DNA of 64,000 bases, from the NCBI RefSeq assembly GCF_004307015.1, contig NZ_SIJL01000003.1, positions 1 through 64,000 of the forward strand. Reading direction: 5' to 3'. The notes beneath the pieces were generated by a model. That model saw only the letters and a list, made by a program, of their open reading frames with translations, was not told the DNA's origin and searched no databases. Shown here one piece after another: positions 19,740 to 27,696 of this stretch (position 1 is its first letter; the number at the start of each line of letters is the position of its first letter). Made by a program: the position numbers and the translations under genes. The DNA comes from Thermus thermamylovorans. GTDB lineage: Bacteria; Deinococcota; Deinococci; Deinococcales; Thermaceae.

Positions 19740-20230
19740 CCCGCCACCTCCTGGGCCCGGGCCAGGAGGGCCTCCAGGGCCCGCTCCCGCTCGGGAGGGG
19801 AGAGGGTGCCCAGGAGGTCCGCCAGGCGAAGGCCGTCCGTGGCCAGGAGGATCAGGAGGGCCTCGGGGCCGGGGGGAAGCCGCCCCAGCCAGGCGCGAAA
19901 GCGGGCGCGGGCCCGCTCCAAAAGCCCGGGGTATAGGGCTGAGGCCGCCAGGAGGACGAGGAACACCCCGGTCTCGTCCCGATGGCCGAGGCGGACGTAG
20001 CCCTCCAGGAAGGGCCGGCCCGAGGCCCGCACCGCCTCCTCGAAGCGGTCCAGCTCCCGTTCCAAAAGACCCGTCAGCAGGTCCTCCTTGGTGGGGAAGT
20101 GGTGGAGAAGCCCCCCCTTGCTCACCCCCGCCCGCTCCGCCACCCGCTCCAGGGTAAGGGCCAGGAGCCCTTCCTGCCGCAGGACCTCCAGGGCGGCTTG
20201 GAGCAACCGCTGGCGCAGACCTCCCCTCAC
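19736..20230 (-). CDS. TetR-family transcriptional regulator
   Basis: 164 residues from the GTG at 20230. The N-terminal helix-turn-helix reads LTLERVAERAGVSKGGLLHHFPTKEDLL, the standard TetR DNA-binding domain; the rest is a ligand-binding helical domain. An ATG nine bases earlier (20239) overlaps the -10 box and so could not be on a transcript from that promoter; the GTG lies seven bases after TAGGAT and fits a leaderless start. It probably represses its own promoter and the coupled SMR exporter. Confidence 0.88.
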   Translation of the reverse strand: MRGGLRQRLLQAALEVLRQEGLLALTLERVAERAGVSKGGLLHHFPTKEDLLTGLLERELDRFEEAVRASGRPFLEGYVRLGHRDETGVFLVLLAASALYPGLLERARARFRAWLGRLPPGPEALLILLATDGLRLADLLGTLSPPERERALEALLARAQEVAG

Positions 20231-20237
20231 CCCGGGC

Positions 20238-20266
20238 ATCCTACCGTCTGGACGGTTTTTAGGCAA
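20238..20266 (-). promoter_or_regulatory. Promoter and TetR-type operator of the tetR-SMR operon
   Basis: Minus-strand -35 TTGCCT (20261-20266) and -10 TAGGAT (20238-20243) with a 17-base spacer. The spacer contains the inverted repeat ACCGTC-N2-GACGGT (20243-20256), placed so that a bound dimer would block RNA polymerase. Confidence 0.75.
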
Positions 20267-20289
20267 CCCCGGCCGGGGCCCTGGGGGGG

Positions 20290-21231
20290 CTAGAGGTCGT
20301 ACCAGGGGGGCTTCCCCCGGTAAAGCTCCACCTCCTCCCCCACCTCCGCCTTGGAGGCCTCCCCCAGGCGGATCACCTGGGGGGGGCAGCTTTGCACGCA
20401 GGCTCCGCAGCCGGTGCAGACCGCCACCTGGAGGCGCAGCACGTACTCCTCCCCTTCCCGCACCCGGCGCACCGCCTCCGTGGGGCAAACGTTGGTGCAG
20501 ACCGGGCAGAGGGTGCAGCCCTCCTCCACCTGGATCCGGGGCCAGCGCACCGCCTCCGCGCGGCCCGCCGCCAGGAGGCGCAGGCGGAGCTCCGGGGGTG
20601 GGCCCTTGGCCTCGGGCTCCTCCGGCAGGGGAAGCTCGGGGACCAGGTCGGCGGCGGTGCGCCGGGCACCCCCCGCGAGGGCCTGGAAGAGCTCCCGCCG
20701 GCCCACCCTCTCCCCGGGCAGGGCCCCCTCGAGGACCTCCACCTCCACGGGGTGGTAGCGCCCCGCCTCCTCGGCCATGCGGGCCAGGTGCTCGGGAACG
20801 GTGGGGCCGCCCACCTTGCAGGCCGCGCAGTCCCCCCGGGCGAGGACCACCTTGCCGAAGCGGCTTCCTGCCTCGGCCAAAAGCCCCGGGGTGAGGCGGC
20901 CGAGGCAGAGGACCTCCTCCCCCTTGCCCTCCGCCTGGGAGCAGCGGAGCTTGCCCCTCCCCCGGATGAGGGCCTCCTGGATGGCCCCCAGGGGAAACTC
21001 CAGGGCCACGCCGGGGCAGACCCCGGTGCAGAGGCCGCACCCCGTGCAGAGCACCTCGTCCAGCTCCACCCGCCACCCTTCAAGGCGCACCGCCCCCCGG
21101 GGGCAGGCCCCGTAGCAGCGGTCGCATCCTCCCACGCTGTTCTTGTAAAGGAGGCAGCGGCCCTCCGTGTAGCGGGGCCTGGGGTCCGTGGCCTTGAGAA
21201 AGGCGTGGAGGAGGTTGTCCCAAAAGCCCAT
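20290..21231 (-). CDS. Multi-cluster 4Fe-4S ferredoxin-type protein
   Basis: 313 residues with at least four [4Fe-4S] binding patterns: C26/C36/C39/C43, CTGCGLCTGVCP (from C62), CTLCPVCTNVCP and CTGCGACVQSCP near the C-terminus. The middle region has further Cys (CSQ, CLGR, CAAC) resembling domains of bidirectional electron-transfer proteins. No transmembrane segment or signal peptide, so a cytoplasmic electron carrier or oxidoreductase subunit; partner unknown. Its ATG follows the aroF stop directly (TAGATG), so it is probably cotranscribed. Confidence 0.83.
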   Translation of the reverse strand: MGFWDNLLHAFLKATDPRPRYTEGRCLLYKNSVGGCDRCYGACPRGAVRLEGWRVELDEVLCTGCGLCTGVCPGVALEFPLGAIQEALIRGRGKLRCSQAEGKGEEVLCLGRLTPGLLAEAGSRFGKVVLARGDCAACKVGGPTVPEHLARMAEEAGRYHPVEVEVLEGALPGERVGRRELFQALAGGARRTAADLVPELPLPEEPEAKGPPPELRLRLLAAGRAEAVRWPRIQVEEGCTLCPVCTNVCPTEAVRRVREGEEYVLRLQVAVCTGCGACVQSCPPQVIRLGEASKAEVGEEVELYRGKPPWYDL

Positions 21232-22299
21232 CTACCCCTCGGGGAGGAGGTCCCGTATGGCCTCCAGGAAGCGGGTGAACTGGGCGAAGTCCATCTGCTG
21301 CTGGTTGTCCGAAAGGGCCACCTTGGGGTTGGGGTGGACCTCCACGTGCACCCCGTCCGCCCCCACCGCCAAAGCCGCCCGGGCCAGGGGGGCGAGGAGG
21401 TCCGTGCGCCCGGCGGCGTGGGTCACGTCCACGATCACCGGCAGGTGGGTTTCCTGCTTGGCCAGGGCCACAGCGGAGAGGTCCAGGGTGTTCCGGGTCC
21501 AGCGCTCAAAGGTGCGGATGCCCCTTTCCGCCAGGATCACCCCCTCGTTCCCCTGGGAGAGGATGTACTCCGCGGCGTAGAACCACTCCTCCATGGTGGC
21601 GGAAAGCCCCCGCTTGAGGAGGACGGGCCGCCCCGCCCGGCCCACCTCCTTGAGGAGGGCGAAGTTCTGCATGTTGCGGGCCCCGATCTGCAGGATGTCC
21701 GCATACTCTGCCACCACCTCCACGTCCCGGGTGTCCAGCACCTCGGTGACGAAGACCATGCCGAAGGCGTCCGCCGCCCTGCGGCCGAGCTTCAGCCCCT
21801 CCACCCCCAGGCCCTGGAAGCCGTAGGGGCTGGTCCTGGGCTTGAAGGCCCCGCCCCGGAGGACCCGCACCCCCCGCTCGGCCAGGAAGCGGGCGGTCTC
21901 CATCACCTGTGCCTCGGACTCGATGGCGCAGGGCCCGGCGATGAGGAGGGGCCTTTCCCCGAAGACCACGTCCTTCACCCGCACCCGGGTGGGCTCGGGC
22001 TTGTGCTTCTTGGAGTAGAGAAACCGCTTCCGGTCCTGGCGTTCCTCCAGGTCCAGGCTGGCCTGGAAGATCTCCTTGAAGAGCTTCCTTATGGTCTCCT
22101 GGGGGAAGGGCCCCGGGTTTTCCGCGGTGAGGTAGGCCAGCATCTCCTCCTCCCGCTTGGGGTCGTAGTGGGGGAGGCCGAGCTCCGTCTGGATGCGGCC
22201 GATCTCCTGCACCAGCCTCCCCCGCTCGGAGAGGAGGCGCAGGATCTCCCGGTTTACCCGGTCCACCTCCCGCCTCAGGGCCAGGATGCGCTCGTCCAT
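21232..22299 (-). CDS. Bifunctional chorismate mutase / DAHP synthase
   Basis: 355 residues. Residues 1-85 form an AroQ-type chorismate mutase (LRREVDRVNREILRLLSERGRLVQEIG); residues about 105-350 form a type I-beta DAHP synthase (IAGPCAIESEAQ, GAFKPRTSPYGFQGLG, ILQIGARNMQNF, LLKRG). DAHP synthase makes the first committed intermediate of aromatic biosynthesis; the fused mutase domain in such proteins usually acts as a prephenate/chorismate-sensing feedback domain. TTGACA overlaps the tatC stop upstream, followed at a long spacing by CAAAAT five bases before the ATG, a possible but non-ideal promoter. Confidence 0.93.
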   Translation of the reverse strand: MDERILALRREVDRVNREILRLLSERGRLVQEIGRIQTELGLPHYDPKREEEMLAYLTAENPGPFPQETIRKLFKEIFQASLDLEERQDRKRFLYSKKHKPEPTRVRVKDVVFGERPLLIAGPCAIESEAQVMETARFLAERGVRVLRGGAFKPRTSPYGFQGLGVEGLKLGRRAADAFGMVFVTEVLDTRDVEVVAEYADILQIGARNMQNFALLKEVGRAGRPVLLKRGLSATMEEWFYAAEYILSQGNEGVILAERGIRTFERWTRNTLDLSAVALAKQETHLPVIVDVTHAAGRTDLLAPLARAALAVGADGVHVEVHPNPKVALSDNQQQMDFAQFTRFLEAIRDLLPEG

Positions 22300-22331
22300 G
22301 GGCTATTTTGGGGGCAAAGCTCCCCGAGGTG

Positions 22332-23081
22332 TCAAGCGGCTTCCTGACCCTCCAGCCGGGCCCGCTGGCGCTCGGCCACCCCCGCCACCATCACCGAAAC
22401 CCAGTAGAGGACGAAGAGGGGCAGGGCCACCACCACCATGCTGAAGACGTCCGCGGGGGTGATGAGGGCAGAGACAAAGAGGAGGAGGACGATGGCCACC
22501 CGCCAGTTGCGGCGGAGGAAGTCGGCGGTGAGGAGGCCCAGCCGGGCCAGGAGGTAGCTCACCACCGGCATCTCGAAGACCAGGCCCAAAGCGGCCATCA
22601 TCATCAGCATCTGGCCCATGTAGCGGCCGATGGAGATCTGGGGGGTGACCACGTCCCCCAAGAAGCCCAGGAGGAAGGGGACCACGAAGGGCAGGAGGAC
22701 GAGGTAGGCGAAAAGGGCCCCCAGGGCGAAGCTGAACCCCGCCCCCAGAAGGAAGGGCACTGCCAGACGCTTCTCGTGCTCGTAAAGCCCGGGGGCGATG
22801 AAGGCCCAGACCTGGTAGACGATGAAGGGCAGGGCCAGGACGAGCCCCCCGAAAGCGGCCACCTTCAGGGAAACGAAAAAGGGCTCCACGATGTCCAGGA
22901 CGATGAGGTTCACCTGGATCCCGTGCCGGGCCGCGGCCGCGTCCAGGGGGCGCCTGAGCCAGTCCAGAAGCTGCACCCGGAAGGCAAAGGCCACCCCCGT
23001 CATCACCGCCCAGGCCAAGACGGCCCGGAGGATGCGGGCTCGGAGCTCCTCCAGGTGTTCGACCAGGGGGGCTTCCTTCAA
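22332..23081 (-). CDS. tatC: Sec-independent protein translocase TatC
   Basis: 249 residues, six transmembrane helices, with the N-terminal HLEELRARI signature and conserved FFVSLKVAAFGGLVLALPFIVYQVWAFIAPGL. TatC recognises the twin-arginine signal of folded exported proteins. The TTG start overlaps the tatA stop (TTGA). The FbpA-like iron-binding protein in this window carries a twin-arginine signal and is a candidate substrate. Confidence 0.96.
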   Translation of the reverse strand: MKEAPLVEHLEELRARILRAVLAWAVMTGVAFAFRVQLLDWLRRPLDAAAARHGIQVNLIVLDIVEPFFVSLKVAAFGGLVLALPFIVYQVWAFIAPGLYEHEKRLAVPFLLGAGFSFALGALFAYLVLLPFVVPFLLGFLGDVVTPQISIGRYMGQMLMMMAALGLVFEMPVVSYLLARLGLLTADFLRRNWRVAIVLLLFVSALITPADVFSMVVVALPLFVLYWVSVMVAGVAERQRARLEGQEAA

Positions 23082-23344
23082 GCCTTACCCTCCGCCTCAG
23101 CGGGCTTCTCCTCCTTGGGGGGCACCGAGGCCTCGGCCCCGGCGGGCGCAGGGGCCGGCTTGGGCCTAGGCTCCTCCCGCACGTCCATGCTCCTCTCCAG
23201 CTCCTCGCGGATCTCCTGCGCCCCCCGCTTGAACTCGCGGATGCTCTGGCCCAGGGAGCGCCCCAGCTCGGGGAGCTTCTTGGGGCCAAAGAGGAGGAGG
23301 GCGATGAGGAGGATGACCAGGATCTCCATGGGTCCCAGGCTCAT
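23078..23344 (-). CDS. tatA: Sec-independent protein translocase TatA
   Basis: 88 residues: one N-terminal transmembrane helix (MEILVILLIALLLFG), the FGPKKLPELGRSLG hinge, an amphipathic helix and a Pro/Ala/Glu-rich tail. It forms the pore component of the Tat system. The ATG at 23344 is six bases after a TACACT box, so leaderless. No tatB is visible next to it; one TatA protein may serve both roles, as in other minimal Tat systems. Confidence 0.93.
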   Translation of the reverse strand: MSLGPMEILVILLIALLLFGPKKLPELGRSLGQSIREFKRGAQEIREELERSMDVREEPRPKPAPAPAGAEASVPPKEEKPAEAEGKA

Positions 23345-23350
23345 AGGTTC

Positions 23351-23356
23351 AGTGTA
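23351..23356 (-). promoter_or_regulatory. -10 box of tatA-tatC (leaderless)
   Basis: TACACT on the minus strand, six bases before the tatA ATG. The 200 bases beyond, up to the repeat at 23525, hold no gene I can support. Confidence 0.7.
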
Positions 23357-23524
23357 GCACCCCGGGCGGCGGGAATGGAGCGCCATGCCCCCTCTTCGGG
23401 CCCGGGTACCCGCGGGGGAAGGCCGCCACCAGGGAAAAGCGCCCGTGGCCCCTTCGGGCCCCTTCGCAGCCCGGACCGGGACGGTGTGCTTAAGTGCCTG
23501 TGCACCAAGGTTGCCCCATAGGTA

Positions 23525-23594
23525 AAGGCTCAGGTGGCTTTTCCATGGGCTTTCTGGGGCCCCCGTCGTGGCGCAAGCCACGACGGGGTACTTA
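23525..23594 (-). repeat. Palindromic repeat, copy 1 (supplies the glmU stop)
   Basis: The element begins on the minus strand with TAAG, whose TAA is the glmU stop, then GTACC and a perfect 12-bp hairpin (arms CCCCGTCGTGGC and GCCACGACGGGG, 23561-23588, GCAA loop on plus), then a tail of about 35 bases. Copies at 33218-33284 and 46847-46921 share the same order of parts. No open reading frame. Confidence 0.8.
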
Positions 23595-24953
23595 GCCCCG
23601 CTCCCGCCACCTGCGGGCGTAGCCCTCCAGGTTCCGCTGCCTCCCCCGGGCCACCGCCAGGGCGTCCTCCGGCACCTCCTGGGTGATCACGCTCCCCGCC
23701 CCCACCATGGCCCCATCCCCCACCTCCACCGGGGCCACCAGGACGGCGTTGGAGCCGATGAAGGCCCCCTTGCCGATCCGGGTCTGGTGCTTGCGCTTGC
23801 CGTCGAAGTTGGCGGTGATGACCCCGGCCCCGATGTTGGCCCCCTCCCCCACCTCCGCATCCCCCAGGTAGGCCAGGTGCCCCGCCTTGACCCCGGGGTG
23901 GAGGAGGCTGTTTTTCACCTCCACGAAGTTGCCCACGTGGACCTCTTCCCGGAGGACCGCCCCCGGGCGGAGCCGGGCGAAGGGGCCCGCCGAGGCTCCC
24001 CGCCCCACCACCGCCCCTTGGGCCACGGTGTGGGCCAGGACCCGGGCCCCGGGTTCCAGCACCGTGTCCTCCAGCACCGCATAAGGCCCCACCTCCGCCC
24101 CTTCCCCGATGCGGGTCTTGCCCTTGAGCACCACCCCCGGCCAGAGGGTGGCGTCGGGGGCAAGCTCCACCGAGGGCTCGAGGTAGACGCTCTCCGGGAG
24201 GATCATCCGCACCCCCCTCAGCATCCACGCCCGGCGAAGGGCTTGGAGGAGCACCCCCTCCGCCCGGGCCAGCTCCTCCCGGGTGTTCACCCCCAGGGCC
24301 TCCTCCGCCCCCCCCCTGACCGCCACCACCCTCCGCCCCTGGGCCCGGTAGATGGCGATGAGGTCGGGGAGGTAGTACTCCCGGGCGGCGTTTTCCGCCC
24401 GCACCTCCCTTAGGGCCTGCAGGGGGAAGCCGCCGAAGGCGTAGGCCCCAGCGTTCACCTCGCGGATGGCCCTTACCTCGGGGGAGGCGTCCTTCTCCTC
24501 CACGTTGCCCAAGACCTCCTCCCCCTGGCGCAGGATGCGGCCGTAGCCGGTGGGGTCAGGGAGCTCCACCGTGAGGAGGGCCATCCCCGCCCCCTCCCGC
24601 ACCCCCTCCAGGAGGGCCCTCAGGGTCTCCGGGCGCAGGAGGGGGGTGTCCCCCTGGGTGACCAGCACGGGACCGGAGAAGCCCTGGAGGAAGGGCTCCG
24701 CCTGCAGGAGGGCGTGGGCGGTGCCGAGCTGCTCCTCCTGCACCGCCACCTCCACCGGATAGGCCCTTAGGGCTCCCATCACCTGCTCGGCCCCATGGCC
24801 CACCACCACCACCAGCCTTTGCGGTCCCAGGGCCAAGGCGGTCTCCACCGCGTAGGCCAGCAGGGGCTTGCCCAGGAGGGGATGGAGCACCTTGGGCAGG
24901 TGGGACCGCATCCGGGTCCCCTGCCCCGCGGCCAGGATCACGTGGGCGTGCAT
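23592..24953 (-). CDS. glmU: Bifunctional UDP-GlcNAc pyrophosphorylase / GlcN-1-P acetyltransferase
   Basis: 453 residues. The N-terminal uridyltransferase domain starts MHAHVILAAGQGTRMRSHLPKVLHPL; the C-terminal half is a left-handed beta-helix of hexapeptide repeats (for example IGEGAEVGPYAVLEDTVLEPGARV) with the acetyltransferase signature GHLAYLGDAEVGEGANIGAG. It makes UDP-N-acetylglucosamine for peptidoglycan and glycan synthesis. Leaderless ATG six bases after TAGGAT, which overlaps the lgt stop. The stop codon lies inside a palindromic repeat. Confidence 0.96.
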   Translation of the reverse strand: MHAHVILAAGQGTRMRSHLPKVLHPLLGKPLLAYAVETALALGPQRLVVVVGHGAEQVMGALRAYPVEVAVQEEQLGTAHALLQAEPFLQGFSGPVLVTQGDTPLLRPETLRALLEGVREGAGMALLTVELPDPTGYGRILRQGEEVLGNVEEKDASPEVRAIREVNAGAYAFGGFPLQALREVRAENAAREYYLPDLIAIYRAQGRRVVAVRGGAEEALGVNTREELARAEGVLLQALRRAWMLRGVRMILPESVYLEPSVELAPDATLWPGVVLKGKTRIGEGAEVGPYAVLEDTVLEPGARVLAHTVAQGAVVGRGASAGPFARLRPGAVLREEVHVGNFVEVKNSLLHPGVKAGHLAYLGDAEVGEGANIGAGVITANFDGKRKHQTRIGKGAFIGSNAVLVAPVEVGDGAMVGAGSVITQEVPEDALAVARGRQRNLEGYARRWRERG

Positions 24954-24959
24954 AGGGCC

Positions 24960-24965
24960 ATCCTA
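24960..24965 (-). promoter_or_regulatory. -10 box of glmU (leaderless)
   Basis: TAGGAT on the minus strand; its first three bases are the lgt stop codon, and it lies six bases before the glmU ATG. Confidence 0.65.
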
Positions 24966-25805
24966 CCGCGAAGCCCGCCCCAGGCGGCGGAGCATGTAGA
25001 GGGAGAGGAGGATGAGGGGCAGGCTCACCACCTGGGTGGCGGTGAAGAGGCCGAGGCCCAGCTCGTCGTTGCGGTAGACGGGAAGCCACAGGGGGTTCAG
25101 GCGGAAGGGTTCCTCCAACACCGAGCGCAGGAGGCTGTACCAGAGGATGAAGTTCCAGAAGGCGTAGCCGTAGAAGGGCTTCTTCTTTAGCCAGTAATAG
25201 GCAAGGGGAAGGAGGATGAGCCCCACCAGGGCCCCGTAGACCTGGGTGAGGTGGACGGGGCCCCGCACCAGCTCTTGGCACCAGTAGACCTGGGAGATGT
25301 CGTCGATCCCCGGGCAGACCCCGGGGAAACCCACCGCCCACTCCGGCCAGGTGAAGCCGATGGGCAAGGAGGTGAGGCGGCCTACGGTGTCGGAGCCGTT
25401 CATCAGGTTCCCGATCCTGCCGGCGATGATGCCCAAGGCCACCCCCGGGGTGGCCGCGTCCAGGTAGGGCCATAAGGGGTGCCCCCGGAAGCGGTGGAGG
25501 TACCAGAAGGCCAGGCCCCCCCCCAAAACGGCCCCGTGGAAGGAGAGCCCCCCGTGCCACACGTAGAGGATCTCCACCGGGTTCTGCAGGAAGGGGCCCG
25601 GGGAGGTGAGCACATAGCCCAGCCTGGCCCCCACCACCCCGAAGACCACCGCCCAGAAGGCTGCGGTTTCAAAGCGGTCGGCGTCGAACCCCCAGGCCCT
25701 GAGGCGGCGCTTGGCCAGGGCGAAGCCCACGAAGATGGCCAGGGTGAGGAGGAAGCCGTACCACTGGATGCGCAAGGGGCCGATTTCGATCAGGGTGGGG
25801 TTCAC
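24963..25805 (-). CDS. lgt: Prolipoprotein diacylglyceryl transferase
   Basis: 280 residues, polytopic inner-membrane enzyme that transfers diacylglycerol from phosphatidylglycerol to the lipobox Cys. Conserved [13 protein letters not shown] and the Lgt signature [15 protein letters not shown] (Asp where Glu is usual) are present. The GTG start overlaps the stop of the small upstream gene (GTGA). The putative lipoprotein at 15302 is one likely substrate. Confidence 0.95.
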   Translation of the reverse strand: MNPTLIEIGPLRIQWYGFLLTLAIFVGFALAKRRLRAWGFDADRFETAAFWAVVFGVVGARLGYVLTSPGPFLQNPVEILYVWHGGLSFHGAVLGGGLAFWYLHRFRGHPLWPYLDAATPGVALGIIAGRIGNLMNGSDTVGRLTSLPIGFTWPEWAVGFPGVCPGIDDISQVYWCQELVRGPVHLTQVYGALVGLILLPLAYYWLKKKPFYGYAFWNFILWYSLLRSVLEEPFRLNPLWLPVYRNDELGLGLFTATQVVSLPLILLSLYMLRRLGRASR

Positions 25806-26047
25806 GCCTCACCTCCCCGGGATGCCTGCCGCCCGCCAAGGGCCAGGGGGTCTTTCTCCCCAAAGGCCCTTTCCCAAAGCACCCCTTCCCCCAGGAGGAG
25901 CGCGGGTACCCGAAGGGTGTAAAGGCGGAAAAGCTCGGGGCCTTGGTCCACATCCCGGCGCCCATAGGGTACGCCCAGGGCCCGGGGGGCCCCCTCCGCC
26001 CCTTGGCAAAGACCACGCCCCTCGCGGGTGACGAAGACCAGGTTCAC
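25802..26047 (-). CDS. Small glutaredoxin/thioredoxin-fold protein (DUF836-like)
   Basis: 81 residues from the GTG at 26047: [45 protein letters not shown], ending near lgt. This is the pattern of the glutaredoxin-like DUF836 family, but the first Cys of the expected CxxC is Arg (REGRGLC), so it cannot be a classical dithiol redox protein. TATGCT lies seven bases before the GTG; a longer reading from an ATG at 26059 would overlap that -10 box. Coupled to lgt by GTGA. Confidence 0.65.
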   Translation of the reverse strand: MNLVFVTREGRGLCQGAEGAPRALGVPYGRRDVDQGPELFRLYTLRVPALLLGEGVLWERAFGEKDPLALGGRQASRGGEA

Positions 26048-26054
26048 GGGGAAA

Positions 26055-26060
26055 AGCATA
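26055..26060 (-). promoter_or_regulatory. -10 box of the DUF836-lgt operon (leaderless)
   Basis: TATGCT on the minus strand, seven bases before the GTG at 26047. Confidence 0.55.
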
Positions 26061-26070
26061 CCCCAAGCCC

Positions 26071-26547
26071 CTAAAAAATGGCCTGGATCACCAGAAGCCC
26101 CATGGCCACGTGGAGGATGGCCTTGGCCACCACCCCTCCCATGAGGCCTACCAGGGTACCCCAGGCGGCCCTAAGGGCCTCTTTGGGTCCTCTGCCCGAA
26201 AAGAGCTCAAAAAGCCAGGCCAGGAGGAAGGGTAGGACCAAGACCCCCCACACCCCCAGGAGGAGGCCCAGAAGGGCCCCCAGGAAGGCCCCCCAGAGCC
26301 CCGCCCGGCCCGCCCCGTAACGCCGGGCCCCGAGGAGGGCGGCCAGGTTGTCCACGGCCATGGCCAAAAGGGCCAAGGCCCCCAGGAGGAGCCAAAGCCC
26401 CACGCTCAGGTCCTGGAACCCCAGGAGGAGTTCGTGCAGGAAGGCGGCGGCTAGGATCAGGAGGGTGGCGGGGAAAAAGGGCAGAAAGGTGAGGAGGACC
26501 GCGAGGCCCCAAAGGGCCACGAAGAGCCAGTGGGCGAAGGCCTCCAC
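26071..26547 (-). CDS. DUF456-family membrane protein
   Basis: 158 residues, hydrophobic throughout, with glycine-rich membrane segments (GAFLGALLGLLLGVWGVLVLPFLLAWLFEL) and the terminal GTLVGLMGGVVAKAILHVAMGLLVI that are typical of DUF456. Function unknown. It starts at a GTG six bases after TAGGCT. It ends eight bases before the promoter region of the next minus-strand gene. Confidence 0.8.
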   Translation of the reverse strand: MEAFAHWLFVALWGLAVLLTFLPFFPATLLILAAAFLHELLLGFQDLSVGLWLLLGALALLAMAVDNLAALLGARRYGAGRAGLWGAFLGALLGLLLGVWGVLVLPFLLAWLFELFSGRGPKEALRAAWGTLVGLMGGVVAKAILHVAMGLLVIQAIF

Positions 26548-26553
26548 GGGTAG

Positions 26554-26559
26554 AGCCTA
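26554..26559 (-). promoter_or_regulatory. -10 box of the DUF456 gene (leaderless)
   Basis: TAGGCT on the minus strand, six bases before the GTG at 26547. Confidence 0.55.
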
Positions 26560-26634
26560 GGCCAGAAGGCCATGAGAAGGGCGAGGGACATCCAGCCCCA
26601 GCGAGGGGCTTAAGCTTGGGTCTAGGAGGTGGGC

Positions 26635-27696
26635 ATGGACTTCGGTCTACCCAAGGAGCAGGGCGTGCTCAAGACCCTCCCCCCCTTCGGGGAAGAGGTG
26701 CGGGAAGGCCGGGTGGCCCTTACCCCCCAAGGGGTGCGGGAGCTGGTGGCCCGGGGGCACCGAGTGTACGTGGAGCGGGGAGCGGGGGAGCGGGCGGGCT
26801 TCCCCGACCCCCTTTACGAGGAGGCCGGGGCCCGGCTGGTGAGCCGGGAGGAGGCCTTTGGCCGGGGGGAGGTGGTGCTCAAGGTGGGCCGGCCCACCCT
26901 GGAGGAGGTGGTCCTTCTCCGTCCCGGAGCCACGGTCATGGGCTTCCTGCATCTGGCGGTGGCGGAGTCGGGCCTGGTGGAGGCCATGGCGGAAAAGGGG
27001 ATCACCGCCATCGGCTATGAGCTGGTGGGGACGGAGGGTAGGCGCCCCGTCCTCCGGGCCATGAGCGAGATCGCCGGACGCCTCGCCCCCCAGATCGCGG
27101 GGAGGCTCCTCGAGGCCCCCTGGGGGCCCGGGGTCCTCCTCTCCGGCCTTCCCGGCATCCCCCCGGCGGACGTGGTGGTCCTGGGGGCTGGAACCCTGGG
27201 GCGGGCCGCCGCCCGGGCTTTTCTGGGGGCGGGAGCCTCGGTCTACGTGCTGGACAGGGAACTTTCCGCCCTGGAGGAGGCAGCCAGGGAGGCGAGGGGC
27301 GCCGTGACCGCCCTCACCACCCAAAGCCGCCTGGAGCGGTACGCGGCCTTCGCCGACGTCCTGGTGGGGGCGGTGGCCGTGCCCGGGGAAAGGGCCCCCG
27401 TCCTCCTCTCCCGGTACCTGATGGCCCGCATGCGCCCGGGGGCGGTGCTTCTGGACTTCGCCATCGACCAGGGGGGGATCGCGGAGACGAGCCGCCCCGG
27501 GATCTACCAGGAGATGGGGATCACCCACTTCTGCCTCCCCAACGTCCCCGCCCTGGTGCCCCGCACCGCCAGCCACGCCCTCACCGCCACCCTTCTCCCC
27601 TTCCTCCTTCGGGTGGAGGAAGATCCCCTGGGGGTGCCCGAACTCCGCCAGGGGGCCTACCTCCTCCTGGGCCAGAAAGGAGGCCACCTGGAATGA
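26635..27696 (+). CDS. ald: Alanine dehydrogenase / PNT-family protein
   Basis: 353 residues. N-terminal GLPKEQG and RVALTPQGVRELVARGHRVYVERGAG, FLHLA, MSEIAGRLAPQ, the NAD fold VVVLGAGTLGRAAARAFLGAGASVYVLD, and DFAIDQGGIAETSRP follow the alanine dehydrogenase/transhydrogenase-alpha layout. Several positions differ from typical Ald, so a divergent paralogue is possible. The ATG at 26635 follows AGGAGG at 26624-26629 by five bases; the GTG at 26629 overlaps that site and is less likely. It overlaps the CoA-transferase gene by ATGA. Confidence 0.83.
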   Translation: MDFGLPKEQGVLKTLPPFGEEVREGRVALTPQGVRELVARGHRVYVERGAGERAGFPDPLYEEAGARLVSREEAFGRGEVVLKVGRPTLEEVVLLRPGATVMGFLHLAVAESGLVEAMAEKGITAIGYELVGTEGRRPVLRAMSEIAGRLAPQIAGRLLEAPWGPGVLLSGLPGIPPADVVVLGAGTLGRAAARAFLGAGASVYVLDRELSALEEAAREARGAVTALTTQSRLERYAAFADVLVGAVAVPGERAPVLLSRYLMARMRPGAVLLDFAIDQGGIAETSRPGIYQEMGITHFCLPNVPALVPRTASHALTATLLPFLLRVEEDPLGVPELRQGAYLLLGQKGGHLE

